Shown piece after piece: positions 25,711-35,200 of a stretch of 64,000 nucleotides of DNA; the first letter of the stretch is position 1; each line of letters opens with the position of its first letter. The notes under the pieces are model-generated. The model was not told where the DNA came from and searched no databases. It saw nothing but the letters and a program-made list of their open reading frames with translations. The stretch lies in contig CAKOXO010000003.1 of NCBI GenBank assembly GCA_934130165.1, positions 62,001-126,000 on the forward strand, given 5' to 3'. Position numbers and translations under genes: made by a program. Origin of the DNA: an uncultured Bacilli bacterium. Its GTDB lineage: Bacteria > Bacillota_I > Bacilli_A > RF39 > UBA660.

Positions 25711-25986
25711 TTAATTTAATTCTTTAATAAAGGTTTCTAAATCCTTTAATTCTAGTTTATTCGATAGATTACCAATATATAAAGTTTTAGAATAGTTAAA
25801 TGCAAGAAATGTAATACCCTTAATTATTATTCTATGAGGTTCTACATAACTTAAATTTGATTTATCAATATTTCTAATATTACCATTTATAATAGTAGGT
25901 TTGGTATTACAAAAATCACATATAAATTCAATTTTTCTTTTTAAAACATTTTCAATTTCTAATTTTTTTGTTGTAATGCTAATCAT
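25711..25986 (-). CDS. Small CxxC-containing protein of unknown function
   Basis: A protein of about 91 residues with FICDFCNTKP (a CxxC pair near residue 25) and a NGNIRNID stretch. No known family is recognised. ATG 25986 has AAAGGATGG eight bases upstream. The GTG at 26013 lies in the tRNA-Cys terminator and is rejected as start. A truncated paralog occurs at 4547-4699, also just downstream of a tRNA gene. It lies between the recombinase relic and tRNA-Cys, suggesting mobile or recently shuffled DNA. Confidence 0.55.
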   Translation of the reverse strand: MISITTKKLEIENVLKRKIEFICDFCNTKPTIINGNIRNIDKSNLSYVEPHRIIIKGITFLAFNYSKTLYIGNLSNKLELKDLETFIKELN

Positions 25987-26011
25987 AAAATCCATCCTTT
26001 CAAACTTAAAC

Positions 26012-26050
26012 ACTAAAAAAGTACCAACTTCTTTTAGAAATTGATACTTA
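26012..26050 (-). terminator. Terminator of tRNA-Cys
   Basis: On the minus strand AAGTATCAATTTC and GAAGTTGGTACTT pair with two G-U pairs, followed by TTTTTTAGTG. It lies about 45 bases beyond the tRNA. Confidence 0.7.
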
Positions 26051-26060
26051 TATATTTAAG

Positions 26061-26080
26061 TCCTAAACTATAAAAGTTCG
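26061..26080. repeat. Second copy of the 20-base tRNA-trailer sequence
   Basis: Matches 4796-4815 at 17 of 20 positions and lies 15 bases from the tRNA-Cys CCA end. Confidence 0.45.
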
Positions 26081-26094
26081 GACAGATTTCCCAA

Positions 26095-26168
26095 TGGAGG
26101 GCCTAGTCGGATTTGAACCAACGATCAGGGAGTTGCAGTCCCACGCCTTACCACTTGGCTATAGACCC
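26095..26168 (-). tRNA. tRNA-Cys (anticodon GCA)
   Basis: The minus strand gives acceptor GGGTCTA with partner TAGGCCC (one wobble), anticodon loop CTGCAAC between TGGGA and TCCCT (anticodon GCA), T arm GTTGGTTCAAATCCGAC, and encoded TCCA. Confidence 0.95.
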
Positions 26169-26241
26169 ATCACACGTTAAATTATAACAAAATAAAGATA
26201 TTTTAGCAATACCTTTATTTTATTATATGCAAAAAATATTA

Positions 26242-27450
26242 TTAATTTTCCTTTATATATACATCATAAATATTTGAGCTATTGTATATTAACTCTCTAT
26301 TGCTAAGCACTTTCTTAAGTCCACTTTTATTATACAGATAAAGTGTATCATTACTAATCCCAAATAAATTACCATTTACTACTTTCATTTCTCTAAATTT
26401 ATCAAGATTAAATAATAATACTTTTTTATTATTTATAACTTGATATACATTAGAATCATCTACATAATAATAACATCCATTTGAAAATGTTAAACTATCA
26501 TTATATTTCTTTTTCAATTTACTAGTTATATTTATATCTTTAAACTTTTTACTAGCAGTATCAATATCAACATCTATTAATTGCTTACCATCATAATATT
26601 TAGGAGTAGTTTCTTTTATACTTTTCTTTTTAGGATTTATTATATACTGCTTTTCATTTTCAGGATCAGTTATATATAACTCATTTTTGTATACCCCATT
26701 AAAAATTGATTTTCTAGAAATTTCATCATTAATTTCTATTTTCTCTGTTTTTAAATTTAAAGTGTTTATTAAATAATATTCGTTATAATAACTTTTATCA
26801 GTATTTGTAGTTATATAATACTTATCAACTAATATTGATGCATTATTTTCATAAGCATCTTTTTTTAATAATTCCTTTTTATTTATATTAGAATTATTTA
26901 TTACGAATAATCTACTATAATTCCACAATGTAACATAAACATTTTCATCTATATCACTATATATAGTTGTATTATATTTTTCTTTTGATTTTAGGTTATT
27001 CTCAAATAGTTTTTCATTATAATAATATTTACTTTTCTTAATTTTTGCATATAGACTATTTATTCTATCATCTTTTTTCTGAACTAAATAATCATAACTT
27101 ATTAATTTATTATTTAATATACAAACTATTCCATCTATTTTATTATCTATAACTGGTCCAATACAATATAAATCTTTATTTTTATAAACTACTATATCAT
27201 CTATTATCTTCTTTTTATTATTCAAATTCTTAGTATAAGAGTACACAAAGCTTTTCTTTTTATTATCTTTTATTGTAAATAAATAATTATTCTTATCATA
27301 ATTTTCCACTATACTATAAGTATTTTTAGATACTTTTATTTTATAATCACTATCATGTCTATCTATAATAACATTAAATATTAGATTATAAATAATTATT
27401 AGTAAAATTACTATAATAATTATTTTTAACAACTTTTTCACAAGCATCAC
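26242..27450 (-). CDS. Membrane-anchored hypothetical protein, beta-rich ectodomain
   Basis: A 402-residue protein with one N-terminal membrane helix (about residues 4-28) and a long outside part rich in lysine, asparagine and tyrosine. The outside part has repeated short strand patterns (for example NKKKIIDDIVVYKNKDLYCI and NLKTEKIEINDEI), compatible with a beta-propeller-like fold. No family is recognised. It is the last gene before tRNA-Cys and is separated from the next gene upstream by a terminator, so it is probably its own unit. The function is unknown, presumably at the cell surface. Confidence 0.5.
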   Translation of the reverse strand: MMLVKKLLKIIIIVILLIIIYNLIFNVIIDRHDSDYKIKVSKNTYSIVENYDKNNYLFTIKDNKKKSFVYSYTKNLNNKKKIIDDIVVYKNKDLYCIGPVIDNKIDGIVCILNNKLISYDYLVQKKDDRINSLYAKIKKSKYYYNEKLFENNLKSKEKYNTTIYSDIDENVYVTLWNYSRLFVINNSNINKKELLKKDAYENNASILVDKYYITTNTDKSYYNEYYLINTLNLKTEKIEINDEISRKSIFNGVYKNELYITDPENEKQYIINPKKKSIKETTPKYYDGKQLIDVDIDTASKKFKDINITSKLKKKYNDSLTFSNGCYYYVDDSNVYQVINNKKVLLFNLDKFREMKVVNGNLFGISNDTLYLYNKSGLKKVLSNRELIYNSSNIYDVYIKEN

Positions 27451-27469
27451 CTACTATTAAATTATAACA

Positions 27470-27493
27470 AAGAAAAAGACTTTTAAAAAGTCT
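27470..27493 (-). terminator. Terminator after the 27492-27947 gene
   Basis: AGACTTT / AAAGTCT with a short loop is followed on the minus strand by TTTTTCTTTG. Confidence 0.75.
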
Positions 27494-27947
27494 ATTCTGA
27501 TACCTTACCTGCTTTTTTATAACCATATTTCTTTTTAGCTTCCATCATATATGATGAAATTTTTGTTTCTATTTCCGTTAATGAATCTTTTGCAACATTT
27601 GATAGTGTTACAAATTCCTTAACTGTATCTAGGTATACTTTACCCCAAACTATACCACTAAAAACTTTTAAATCATTAAATAAATCTGGAGTAATTGAAT
27701 CTAGAAAGTATCCAACTATTACTCTATCTCTACCAATTAGTATCCTCTCAGTAGTTAGTGCAATAACAGCTGTTCCAAATATATTAAATGGGTTATTATT
27801 TTTTTGAGCAGCAAAAACATATAATACCTTTTCTCCTGGGTTCAAATGCTTTTCTACTACTTCTGAATTTTTCTTAAGTCTCCATGCAATAGTCATTGGA
27901 TGTAATCTTTTATATTCCAAAGCTTTTTTATATACTATACCTGCCAT
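27492..27947 (-). CDS. Bacterial PH-domain protein
   Basis: A 151-residue soluble protein. The segments LNPGEKVLYVFAAQKN, FGTAVIALTTERILIGRD and SGIVWGKVYLDTVKEFVTL form the strand order of a bacterial PH (YvbH/bPH) domain. The hallmark turn TTERILI (new strand after a threonine/arginine) lies near residue 68. Such domains are thought to sense membranes or stress, but the role is not defined. It sits five bases downstream of the thioredoxin-like gene and is likely co-transcribed with it. Confidence 0.55.
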   Translation of the reverse strand: MAGIVYKKALEYKRLHPMTIAWRLKKNSEVVEKHLNPGEKVLYVFAAQKNNNPFNIFGTAVIALTTERILIGRDRVIVGYFLDSITPDLFNDLKVFSGIVWGKVYLDTVKEFVTLSNVAKDSLTEIETKISSYMMEAKKKYGYKKAGKVSE

Positions 27948-27952
27948 AATAT

Positions 27953-28519
27953 CTACTCCATAAATCCATATTCTTTGATAAATGCTTTATATGTTTCTTT
28001 ATCTACTAAGCCTTCAATTTTATCTTTAATTTCACCTTTACCTGCAACAAGTAATAATGGTGTTCCATAACCTTCTGAGAAATCATCATCTGATTTTATT
28101 AAGGTTGCATTATCTTCACTACTTAAATTATCTGAATTTATATAATTAATTTTTACATTATCTTCATAAATAATATTTTCAAGTATAGGTGTTGCAATCT
28201 TACAGTATTGACATGTTGGTCTTGATATTAGTACTAATTTATAATCATCACCATTATATATATTCATATAATCATCTATTGATATTTCATCTGGAGACTT
28301 TCTCTCATCATCACTTACATTACCAGCATCTTTAGTAGCTTGTTCTAAAACGCTGTTTTCATCTTCTGTAGTTGAAGTAGTAGAATTTGTCTTACTATAT
28401 TCAATTGATTTAGAACTTGATGCGAAAAAACAAATCAAACAAACGATTATAACTAATGAAGTTATAACTACTGTTTTAACTATTTTATTTTTATCAACTT
28501 GATTCTTTTTCTTTGCCAT
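27953..28519 (-). CDS. Membrane-anchored thioredoxin-fold protein
   Basis: A protein of about 188 residues. A basic N-terminus and one membrane helix (about residues 12-32) are followed by a serine/threonine-rich linker. A thioredoxin-like domain comes next with LVLISRPTCQYCKIATPILE (CxxC at about residue 108) and the cis-proline region GYGTPLLLV. The CQYC site and external position suggest an extracytoplasmic thiol oxidoreductase, but bacteriocin-accessory (PedC-like) proteins look similar. ATG 28519 follows AAAGGA. Confidence 0.75.
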   Translation of the reverse strand: MAKKKNQVDKNKIVKTVVITSLVIIVCLICFFASSSKSIEYSKTNSTTSTTEDENSVLEQATKDAGNVSDDERKSPDEISIDDYMNIYNGDDYKLVLISRPTCQYCKIATPILENIIYEDNVKINYINSDNLSSEDNATLIKSDDDFSEGYGTPLLLVAGKGEIKDKIEGLVDKETYKAFIKEYGFME

Positions 28520-28547
28520 AATAACCAATTCCTTTCTTTGTAAGTTA

Positions 28548-29117
28548 TTATAACATAGATTTAATTTCTTTCCTAATGTATTTAAATAATTTCTCTAAAA
28601 TTTCATCTATTGATATTAAACTATCTGAATCATTATTTAAATTTTTATTATCTGACCAAAGACCAACTTTATTACTTTTGGCTTTTTTCTCTAGTAACTG
28701 CAAACTCTTTGTATATTTATAGTCTCCATATAAATACGCAACTTTAGCATATCCTTTTTTTACTAATTCTTTTTGTAATAGAGAATCATCTACATATACC
28801 CAAGCTAAAATTCTTCCATATTTATCTTGCTTTGTTGAATTAGGATCATATTCCAATTCAATTTTCTTAGCATTTTCTAGTCTTTTACAAGTATAGTTAC
28901 TAGCTTCTTTTCCGAATGGTTCTACCTTCTTTTTTGGATGCTTAACCTCTGGTGTATCTATTGCTAAAAATCTAGTGCTATACTCCTTATTATCTATAAT
29001 AAATCTAGCAGTATCTCCATCTACACACTTTGATAATTCAACTTGCTCTTTTGCATAAACTACTGATGGTAAAAAACAAATTATTGCTATAACTAATATT
29101 AAAAAATTCCTCTTCAT
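28548..29117 (-). CDS. Secreted thermonuclease (SNase family)
   Basis: A protein of about 189 residues with a signal peptide (NFLILVIAIICFLPSVVYAK, cleavage after VYA). The SNase domain shows KCVDGDTARF, STRFLAIDTPE (catalytic arginine and aspartates), PFGKEASNYT, DKYGRILAWVYVDD (second arginine) and the tail KVGLW. It is a calcium-dependent secreted endonuclease for nucleic-acid scavenging. ATG 29117 is used because GGTGAATAGT precedes it. It stands first in a minus-strand run divergent from the plus-strand activase operon. Confidence 0.92.
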   Translation of the reverse strand: MKRNFLILVIAIICFLPSVVYAKEQVELSKCVDGDTARFIIDNKEYSTRFLAIDTPEVKHPKKKVEPFGKEASNYTCKRLENAKKIELEYDPNSTKQDKYGRILAWVYVDDSLLQKELVKKGYAKVAYLYGDYKYTKSLQLLEKKAKSNKVGLWSDNKNLNNDSDSLISIDEILEKLFKYIRKEIKSML

Positions 29118-29216
29118 ACTATTCACCAAATATATTATAACTCAAAATAATATATTGTCGAAATAAAATTCTTATACTTTTTCCCTTCTTTACATAGTAT
29201 TTGTTAGGAGGTACGT

Positions 29217-30146
29217 ATGAAAATAAAAGTTGGAATACCAAGATCACTTCTTTACTATTATTATAAAGATCTCTGGAAAAGTTTCTTTGAATATTTAAAT
29301 ATAGAAGTTGTTGAAAGTAATGTAAGTAATAAAAAAATATTAGAAGATGGAGAAAAACTTACAAATGATGAAGCTTGTCTTTCTCTTAAATTATTTTTGG
29401 GTCATGTATACGATCTAAAAGATAAATGTGATTTTATATTTGTACCTAGACTTTTTTCTGTTTCTAAAAATGAGGGAGTTTGTACTAACTTTAGCTGTAT
29501 CTATGATTTAGTAAATAATTTATTTGATGATATAAATATTTTAAATTACAATGTTGATTTAGGCTCTCACGATACAGAATTACTTGGATTTTTAAAGATT
29601 GGAAAGGAATTAGGTATTTCTTATATTAATGCTTATGCCGCATATAAATATGCCTATAATAAAAAGTTATTAAAAAGGAAATATTTAGAAGACATTCAAA
29701 AGAAAAAACTTGCATCTAATAATATTAAAATTTTACTAGCTGCACATCCATATAATTTGTATGATGAATTAATAGGAAAACCAATTATTAAATATTTAAA
29801 AGATAATGATATAGAAATAATATATAGTGATAGAATTGATCATAATTTAATAGATAGCGAATGTATGAAAATATCAACTGATATATATTGGACTCATAGT
29901 AAGGAAGTAATGGCAAGTATAAATTACTATAAAAATAAAGTTGATGGAATAATTATATTATCCTCTTTTCCATGTGGACCAGATTCCCTTTCTAATGAAC
30001 TAGCAGTTAGAAAAGTAAAAAATATACCTATACTTACCTTAATAATAGAAAATTTAAATAGCGATGTTGGAATAATAACTAGATTAGAAAGTTTTATTGA
30101 TATTTTAAAAAATAAAAAGGAGTATATTTATGAAAAAAGTAATTAG
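29217..30146 (+). CDS. 2-hydroxyacyl-CoA dehydratase-related protein (DUF2229-like)
   Basis: A 309-residue protein. Conserved elements are KVGIPRSLLYYYYKDLWKSF at the N-terminus, NDEACLSLKLFLGHV (cysteine about residue 54), NEGVCTNFSC and SFPCGPDSLSNELAVR. These match the DUF2229/HgdB-like part of the large Firmicutes activase-related proteins. The cysteines probably bind an iron-sulfur cluster. The start follows TTAGGAGGTACGT. The gene overlaps the next by 17 bases. The substrate is unknown; in other species this part is fused with an activase domain. Confidence 0.75.
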   Translation: MKIKVGIPRSLLYYYYKDLWKSFFEYLNIEVVESNVSNKKILEDGEKLTNDEACLSLKLFLGHVYDLKDKCDFIFVPRLFSVSKNEGVCTNFSCIYDLVNNLFDDINILNYNVDLGSHDTELLGFLKIGKELGISYINAYAAYKYAYNKKLLKRKYLEDIQKKKLASNNIKILLAAHPYNLYDELIGKPIIKYLKDNDIEIIYSDRIDHNLIDSECMKISTDIYWTHSKEVMASINYYKNKVDGIIILSSFPCGPDSLSNELAVRKVKNIPILTLIIENLNSDVGIITRLESFIDILKNKKEYIYEKSN

Positions 30147-31194
30147 TTTTCCACATTTGGGTAATTATTATATTCCAGTTAAATATTTACTTGAGAAATT
30201 AACTAATTTGGAGGTTAAACCAGCTCCACCTATCACAAAAAAAACATTAGAATTAGGTGTAAAGTATTCTCCTAGTGATGTTTGTATACCTTTTAAATAT
30301 AATTTAGGAAACTTTATTGAAGCACTAGATAATGGTGCTAATATTTTAGTACAAGCTGGAGGTGGTTGTAGATACAGGTATTACGCTGAAGTTCAAGAGA
30401 AAATATTAAAAGATTTAGGATATGAATTTGATTTTATAAAACTAATGTCTAAAGACAGATTACATATATTGGAGTTTTTTAAGATATTCAAAAATATAAA
30501 TAATAAGCTTTCTTTTTTTAAGTTTATTCATACTTTTATAGTCACCCTATTCTTTATTTATTACATGGATAAGATAGATGTTATTATAAGAAAAAGAATC
30601 GGCTTTGAAGTAAGAAAAAATAGTTTCAAAGACTTACAGGCAAAAATGTTTAAAAGTTTTTACAAATGTAATAATATATTCTCATTAACTTTTAATTACT
30701 TAAAATACAAGAAATTATTCAAAAAAATTAAAATCAATAAACCAAAAAATTGTTTAAAAGTTGGAATTATAGGAGAATTATATACATCAATGGAACAATT
30801 TTCTAGTTATTATTTAGAAGAAGAATTAGCTAAAATGAATATTGAAATAAAAAGATATACTGACTTGTCATACTTACTTTGGAAAAAAAGATTAACTACC
30901 AAATATATGTTATTTAAAACTAGAAAGTATTGTAAATACAAACTTGGTGCTGATGGATTAGATAATGTATACAGAACCATAAAACTATCAAAAAAGTATG
31001 ATGGTATTATTCATACTAAACCATTCGGATGTACTCCAGAAATTGGTGCTATCCCTATAATTAAAAAAGTGGCTAGTGAAAAAGAAATTCCTATCATATT
31101 TTTTTCTTATGAATCTGAATCATCAACAGAAGGAATAAGAACGAGATTAGAAGCATTTTATGATTTAATTAAATTTAGGAAGGAGAAAAAATGA
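30130..31194 (+). CDS. 2-hydroxyacyl-CoA dehydratase subunit-like protein
   Basis: A 354-residue protein related to its upstream neighbour: ISFPHLGNYYIPVKYLLEKL, then KYSPSDVCIPFKYNLGNFIE, QAGGGCRYRYYAEVQEKIL and IIHTKPFGCTPEIGAIPII. The cysteines at these spots parallel the cluster ligands of HgdB-family components. A lysine-rich helical insertion is at about 115-200. The ribosome site is AAAAAGGAG within the previous gene. The stop TGA overlaps the next start (ATGA). With its neighbours it forms a two-component dehydratase-like complex plus ATP-driven activator. Confidence 0.75.
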   Translation: MKKVISFPHLGNYYIPVKYLLEKLTNLEVKPAPPITKKTLELGVKYSPSDVCIPFKYNLGNFIEALDNGANILVQAGGGCRYRYYAEVQEKILKDLGYEFDFIKLMSKDRLHILEFFKIFKNINNKLSFFKFIHTFIVTLFFIYYMDKIDVIIRKRIGFEVRKNSFKDLQAKMFKSFYKCNNIFSLTFNYLKYKKLFKKIKINKPKNCLKVGIIGELYTSMEQFSSYYLEEELAKMNIEIKRYTDLSYLLWKKRLTTKYMLFKTRKYCKYKLGADGLDNVYRTIKLSKKYDGIIHTKPFGCTPEIGAIPIIKKVASEKEIPIIFFSYESESSTEGIRTRLEAFYDLIKFRKEKK

Positions 31195-32135
31195 AAAATG
31201 GATATTTGGGTGTAGATATTGGTTCAATTTCTACCAAAGCAGTTGTAATTGATGATGATAATAATATCATTTTAAGTAAATATATATGGACTGAAGGAAA
31301 TCCAATAGAAGCAGTAAAAAAAATAATTAGTGAATTTAGAAAAAAAATACCTAGTAATATTAAAATTGTAGGAGTTGGTACTACTGGTTCAGCTAGAAGA
31401 TTAATTGGTTCAATATTAAATGCTAATATAGTAAAAAATGAAATCACTGCTCATGCTATTGGTACTTTAAACTTTCATCCAGAAGTTAGAACTATAATAG
31501 AAATTGGTGGACAAGATTCCAAAATAATTTTATTAGATAATGAAATAGTCACGGATTATGCTATGAATACTTTATGTGCAGCTGGTACTGGTTCATTCTT
31601 ATCAAGTCAAGCTAAAAGACTTGGTATTAATGTTGAAGATTTTGGATCAATTGCTCTAACTAGTAATAATCCTACTCCTATAGCTGCAAGGTGTACTGTT
31701 TTTGCAGAAAGTGATCTTGTACATAAAGCTCAAATGGGATACGAAAAGAAAGATATTATAGCTGGGTTATGTAAGAGTGTTGCACTTAACTATTTAAATA
31801 ATGTTGCTAAAGGGAAAAAAATATTAGAACCTATTATCTTTCAAGGTGGGGTTAGTAAAAATATAGGTGTTAAAAAAGCCTTTGAAAATATTTTAGGTAC
31901 TAATATTATTACAGATAAAAATGGACATCTAATGGGAGCAATAGGTGTTGCGATTTTATCTAAAAGAGAACCTCCTATAGAATTTAGTTTTGACATATCA
32001 GAAAATAACTACCAAACATCATCTCTTTATTGTAATAGATGTCCAAACAATTGTGAAATAGTTGTAATTAGAAATAATAAAGAATTAATAGATAGCTGGG
32101 GTAATAGATGTGAGAGAGGAACAGTTAGAAAATAA
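31191..32135 (+). CDS. Acyl-CoA dehydratase activase (BadF/BcrA ATPase family)
   Basis: A 314-residue ASKHA-fold ATPase. GYLGVDIGSISTKAVVID is phosphate loop 1, IEIGGQDSKIILL is loop 2, NTLCAAGTGSFL supplies a cluster cysteine, and AARCTVFAESDLVHKAQ supplies the second. The dimer would share one [4Fe-4S] cluster, as in HgdC. A cysteine-rich tail (LYCNRCPNNCEIV, then GNRCERG) is an extra possible cluster or zinc site. It powers low-potential electron transfer into the two upstream proteins. AAGGAGAAAAA precedes the start. Confidence 0.88.
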   Translation: MKNGYLGVDIGSISTKAVVIDDDNNIILSKYIWTEGNPIEAVKKIISEFRKKIPSNIKIVGVGTTGSARRLIGSILNANIVKNEITAHAIGTLNFHPEVRTIIEIGGQDSKIILLDNEIVTDYAMNTLCAAGTGSFLSSQAKRLGINVEDFGSIALTSNNPTPIAARCTVFAESDLVHKAQMGYEKKDIIAGLCKSVALNYLNNVAKGKKILEPIIFQGGVSKNIGVKKAFENILGTNIITDKNGHLMGAIGVAILSKREPPIEFSFDISENNYQTSSLYCNRCPNNCEIVVIRNNKELIDSWGNRCERGTVRK

Positions 32136-32144
32136 TTATAAAAT

Positions 32145-32182
32145 AAAAACTATCTGGTATTTTACCAAATAGTTTTTATTTT
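32145..32182 (+). terminator. Terminator of the activase operon
   Basis: AAAACTATCTGGTA and TACCAAATAGTTTT pair with one mismatch around a 3-base loop and are followed by TTTATTTTG. Confidence 0.8.
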
Positions 32183-32227
32183 GAATACATATTCACTAAA
32201 ATAATTATGAAAATATTTCAAATATGG

Positions 32228-35200
32228 TTATTTTTTAATACACATTTTATAAACCACCCCAAAACCAGTGATTATTAAAATAATTGATACAATAAATAAT
32301 AGGATACTATTTTCCTTAGATGTATCACCAACTTCGACAACTATATTGCTATTATTATTTTTTTCTCCAGACGTATTTTTGTCATCAATGGTCTTATCAC
32401 TATCATTAGAAAAATTAATATTACAAACTTTATATTTTAAGTTATACTTATCATTTAAATTAATTACTATATAATCTCCATCTTTAACACCATCATCATC
32501 TATTTCATCATTATTTGCATTTAAATGAATAATTTTATTATGTGATGGATATCTATCTAGTTTTGATATTATTGATGATAAAGATTTATCATTGGTTTTT
32601 ATAGTATCTCCAGTAATCACAACAGAACTATCATTACTATTAATACCATAAATATAAACTTTACCACTATCTATAATATCTTCTGTATTATTTGAAGTAA
32701 TTTTAAATTTAACTTCATGTTCTCCAATATTTTTAAACTTTGGTAATGAATCTAAATTGAAATCTTTACCATCTAGAGAATATTTTATTGTATAATTACT
32801 AGAATTTACTTTTAAATTAATTGAGTGTTCCTCATCATCATATAAACCACTATAATAATCAATACTATAATCAATTAGTTTTTCTCTAATTGATAATGTT
32901 TTTTCTCCATATAAATCCTCATAATTTTTATTATCATTCATACTAATCTTATAATTAATTTTGTAATCACCTATATCAGTATATTTTGGTGATGAATCTA
33001 ATGTATAATTACCTTCATTATCCATATACTTTATAGTTGCTTTTGTTGAACTTTCAATTTTTAATGATTTTTCAGAACCATCATATTTAACATTTACCGG
33101 AGAATATATCAAATCTATCTGTGGCTTTGCTTTTTCTATTTTAAATACTAAATTAATATCATTATTAGTATTGTCATCCCAAACATAATTTGGATTATTC
33201 AATGAAATATTAACTATTTGATCACCAGCATTTATTCTACTATTATTCTTAATTATCATTTTTTCAGGATCAAAATTTTCAAGTTGAACAGTTTGTTTTA
33301 CACCATTATAAGTATATTTTATATCCTTTAGTTTAACTTTAGGTAAAATTATTGGATTTACTCTTACTGGTACTGCAATTGTTATTTCTTCTGAATTATT
33401 TTCAAACGCATAATCTTTTATTTTATCATCTAAAATTTTCACGGTAATTTCAGCATCAATTATTCCGATATTTTCGGATTTTAAAGTAGCGTTTTTTATT
33501 TTTATAATGTCTTTTTGTTCTTCATCAATAATAATATCATTCAAATTAATTTTTTTTGTACCATCATATTGTTTATCATTAACACTAATTCTAGGTACAA
33601 TAACATTTTTGTTAATTTTACCTAAAACATTAACATTTATATCCTTAATAGAATTATAATTAATTGAATCCTTTGGTGTATATATTACAGTATAATTATT
33701 TTTTCCAGCTTTTATTATTTCAGAGCCATCGGACCAACTAAATCCATCTGGTAGTTTAATTGTGTTTAATTTTTTTCCAACAATCCCTGTAAGATTAGAA
33801 GGAATATCATAAGTAGGGTCAATTTTGTTGACACTTACTTTAATTTTTTCTTGTTTTTTATTGTTTAAAATATCATAATAAACAACTGAATAATATTCAT
33901 CACCAGCCACAAAATGATCCGTTTCATTTTGATATAAAATACTAGGATACACATATGGAAAGCTATTTAAATTAATGGCAAATTCTTTATTTTCTGATCC
34001 TGAATAAACAATTGACATATAAAAATCATCATAACTTATTTTTTCAAATGCATTATAATTACTCTTTTTTAGATCGAGTTCTATCTTTTCACTTTCTAGT
34101 AACAAATATGGCAAATTATTAGTAGCAAGATAATTATGTACAAACGAATCTTTATGTACAAAATAATAAGTATTTGTATATTTATCATTTATGTAAAATG
34201 CACTTGAAGATTCTATATTTTTAATTGAGTTTGGTATAATAGCCAAAGGACAATTATATAGAGCATAATCTTTTAAAGTTGTAATATGATTGGGAATAAT
34301 ATATTCATTAATTGAAGCTAAAGAGTAAGGAGCAATAGAAGTAATTGATTCTGGAATAATTGAATTTTCTCCAGCATATAACAATTCATTTTTATCTTTA
34401 TCAACAATAGTTTGAGAATTATTAATATTTACATATTTAGGATTGTCTGAATCAATACTAATATTGTTTATTTGTGTTGAATCCCCAAATGCATTATATT
34501 CAATTTTTGTTACACTTTTTGGGATATATAATTCTTGTAAATAAGGCATTTCTTTAAATGATCCTGCTTTTATTTCACTAATTCCATCCTCAAAAACAAT
34601 TTTTTCTATATTGGAATTAGAAAATGATCCAGTTTCTATTTTCTTTACAGATGCTGGAATAGTAATTGACTTTAAACCAGAACTCGCAAATGCAGATGTT
34701 TTTATCTCATTTACACTATTTGGTATAGAAATAGAAGATAAACTTGAAGTGAAAAAAAATGCACTATCCGGAATTGATGTAAAGTTATCATTAAGTTCAA
34801 TTTTATATAAATCTATACAGTGAACAAATGAATTAGATTCTAGATATTTAATATATTTATTGAATTTAAATGTTTTTATTTTTGTATCAGAAAATGCATT
34901 ATAAGAATAAGACTCTATTTTTTTATTGTTGTAATAATCAGGAATTTCAACATATTCTACAAATGCATCATCTGATGTAAAACCATTCAATTCAATGGTA
35001 TTTAAATTATAATCACTGTATTTCCACCCATCAACCAAAAGATTATTAACATTTTTTTTATAAATTTGATTTCCAATCTTTATAGTAATATTTTGAATAC
35101 CACTTTTATTAGCATCAAAATTACTTATTTCAGCAGTTTCTATTTCACCCAATTTTTTTTCTAAATATTTGTCTTTGGCATAATAGTACTTTACTCCCAT

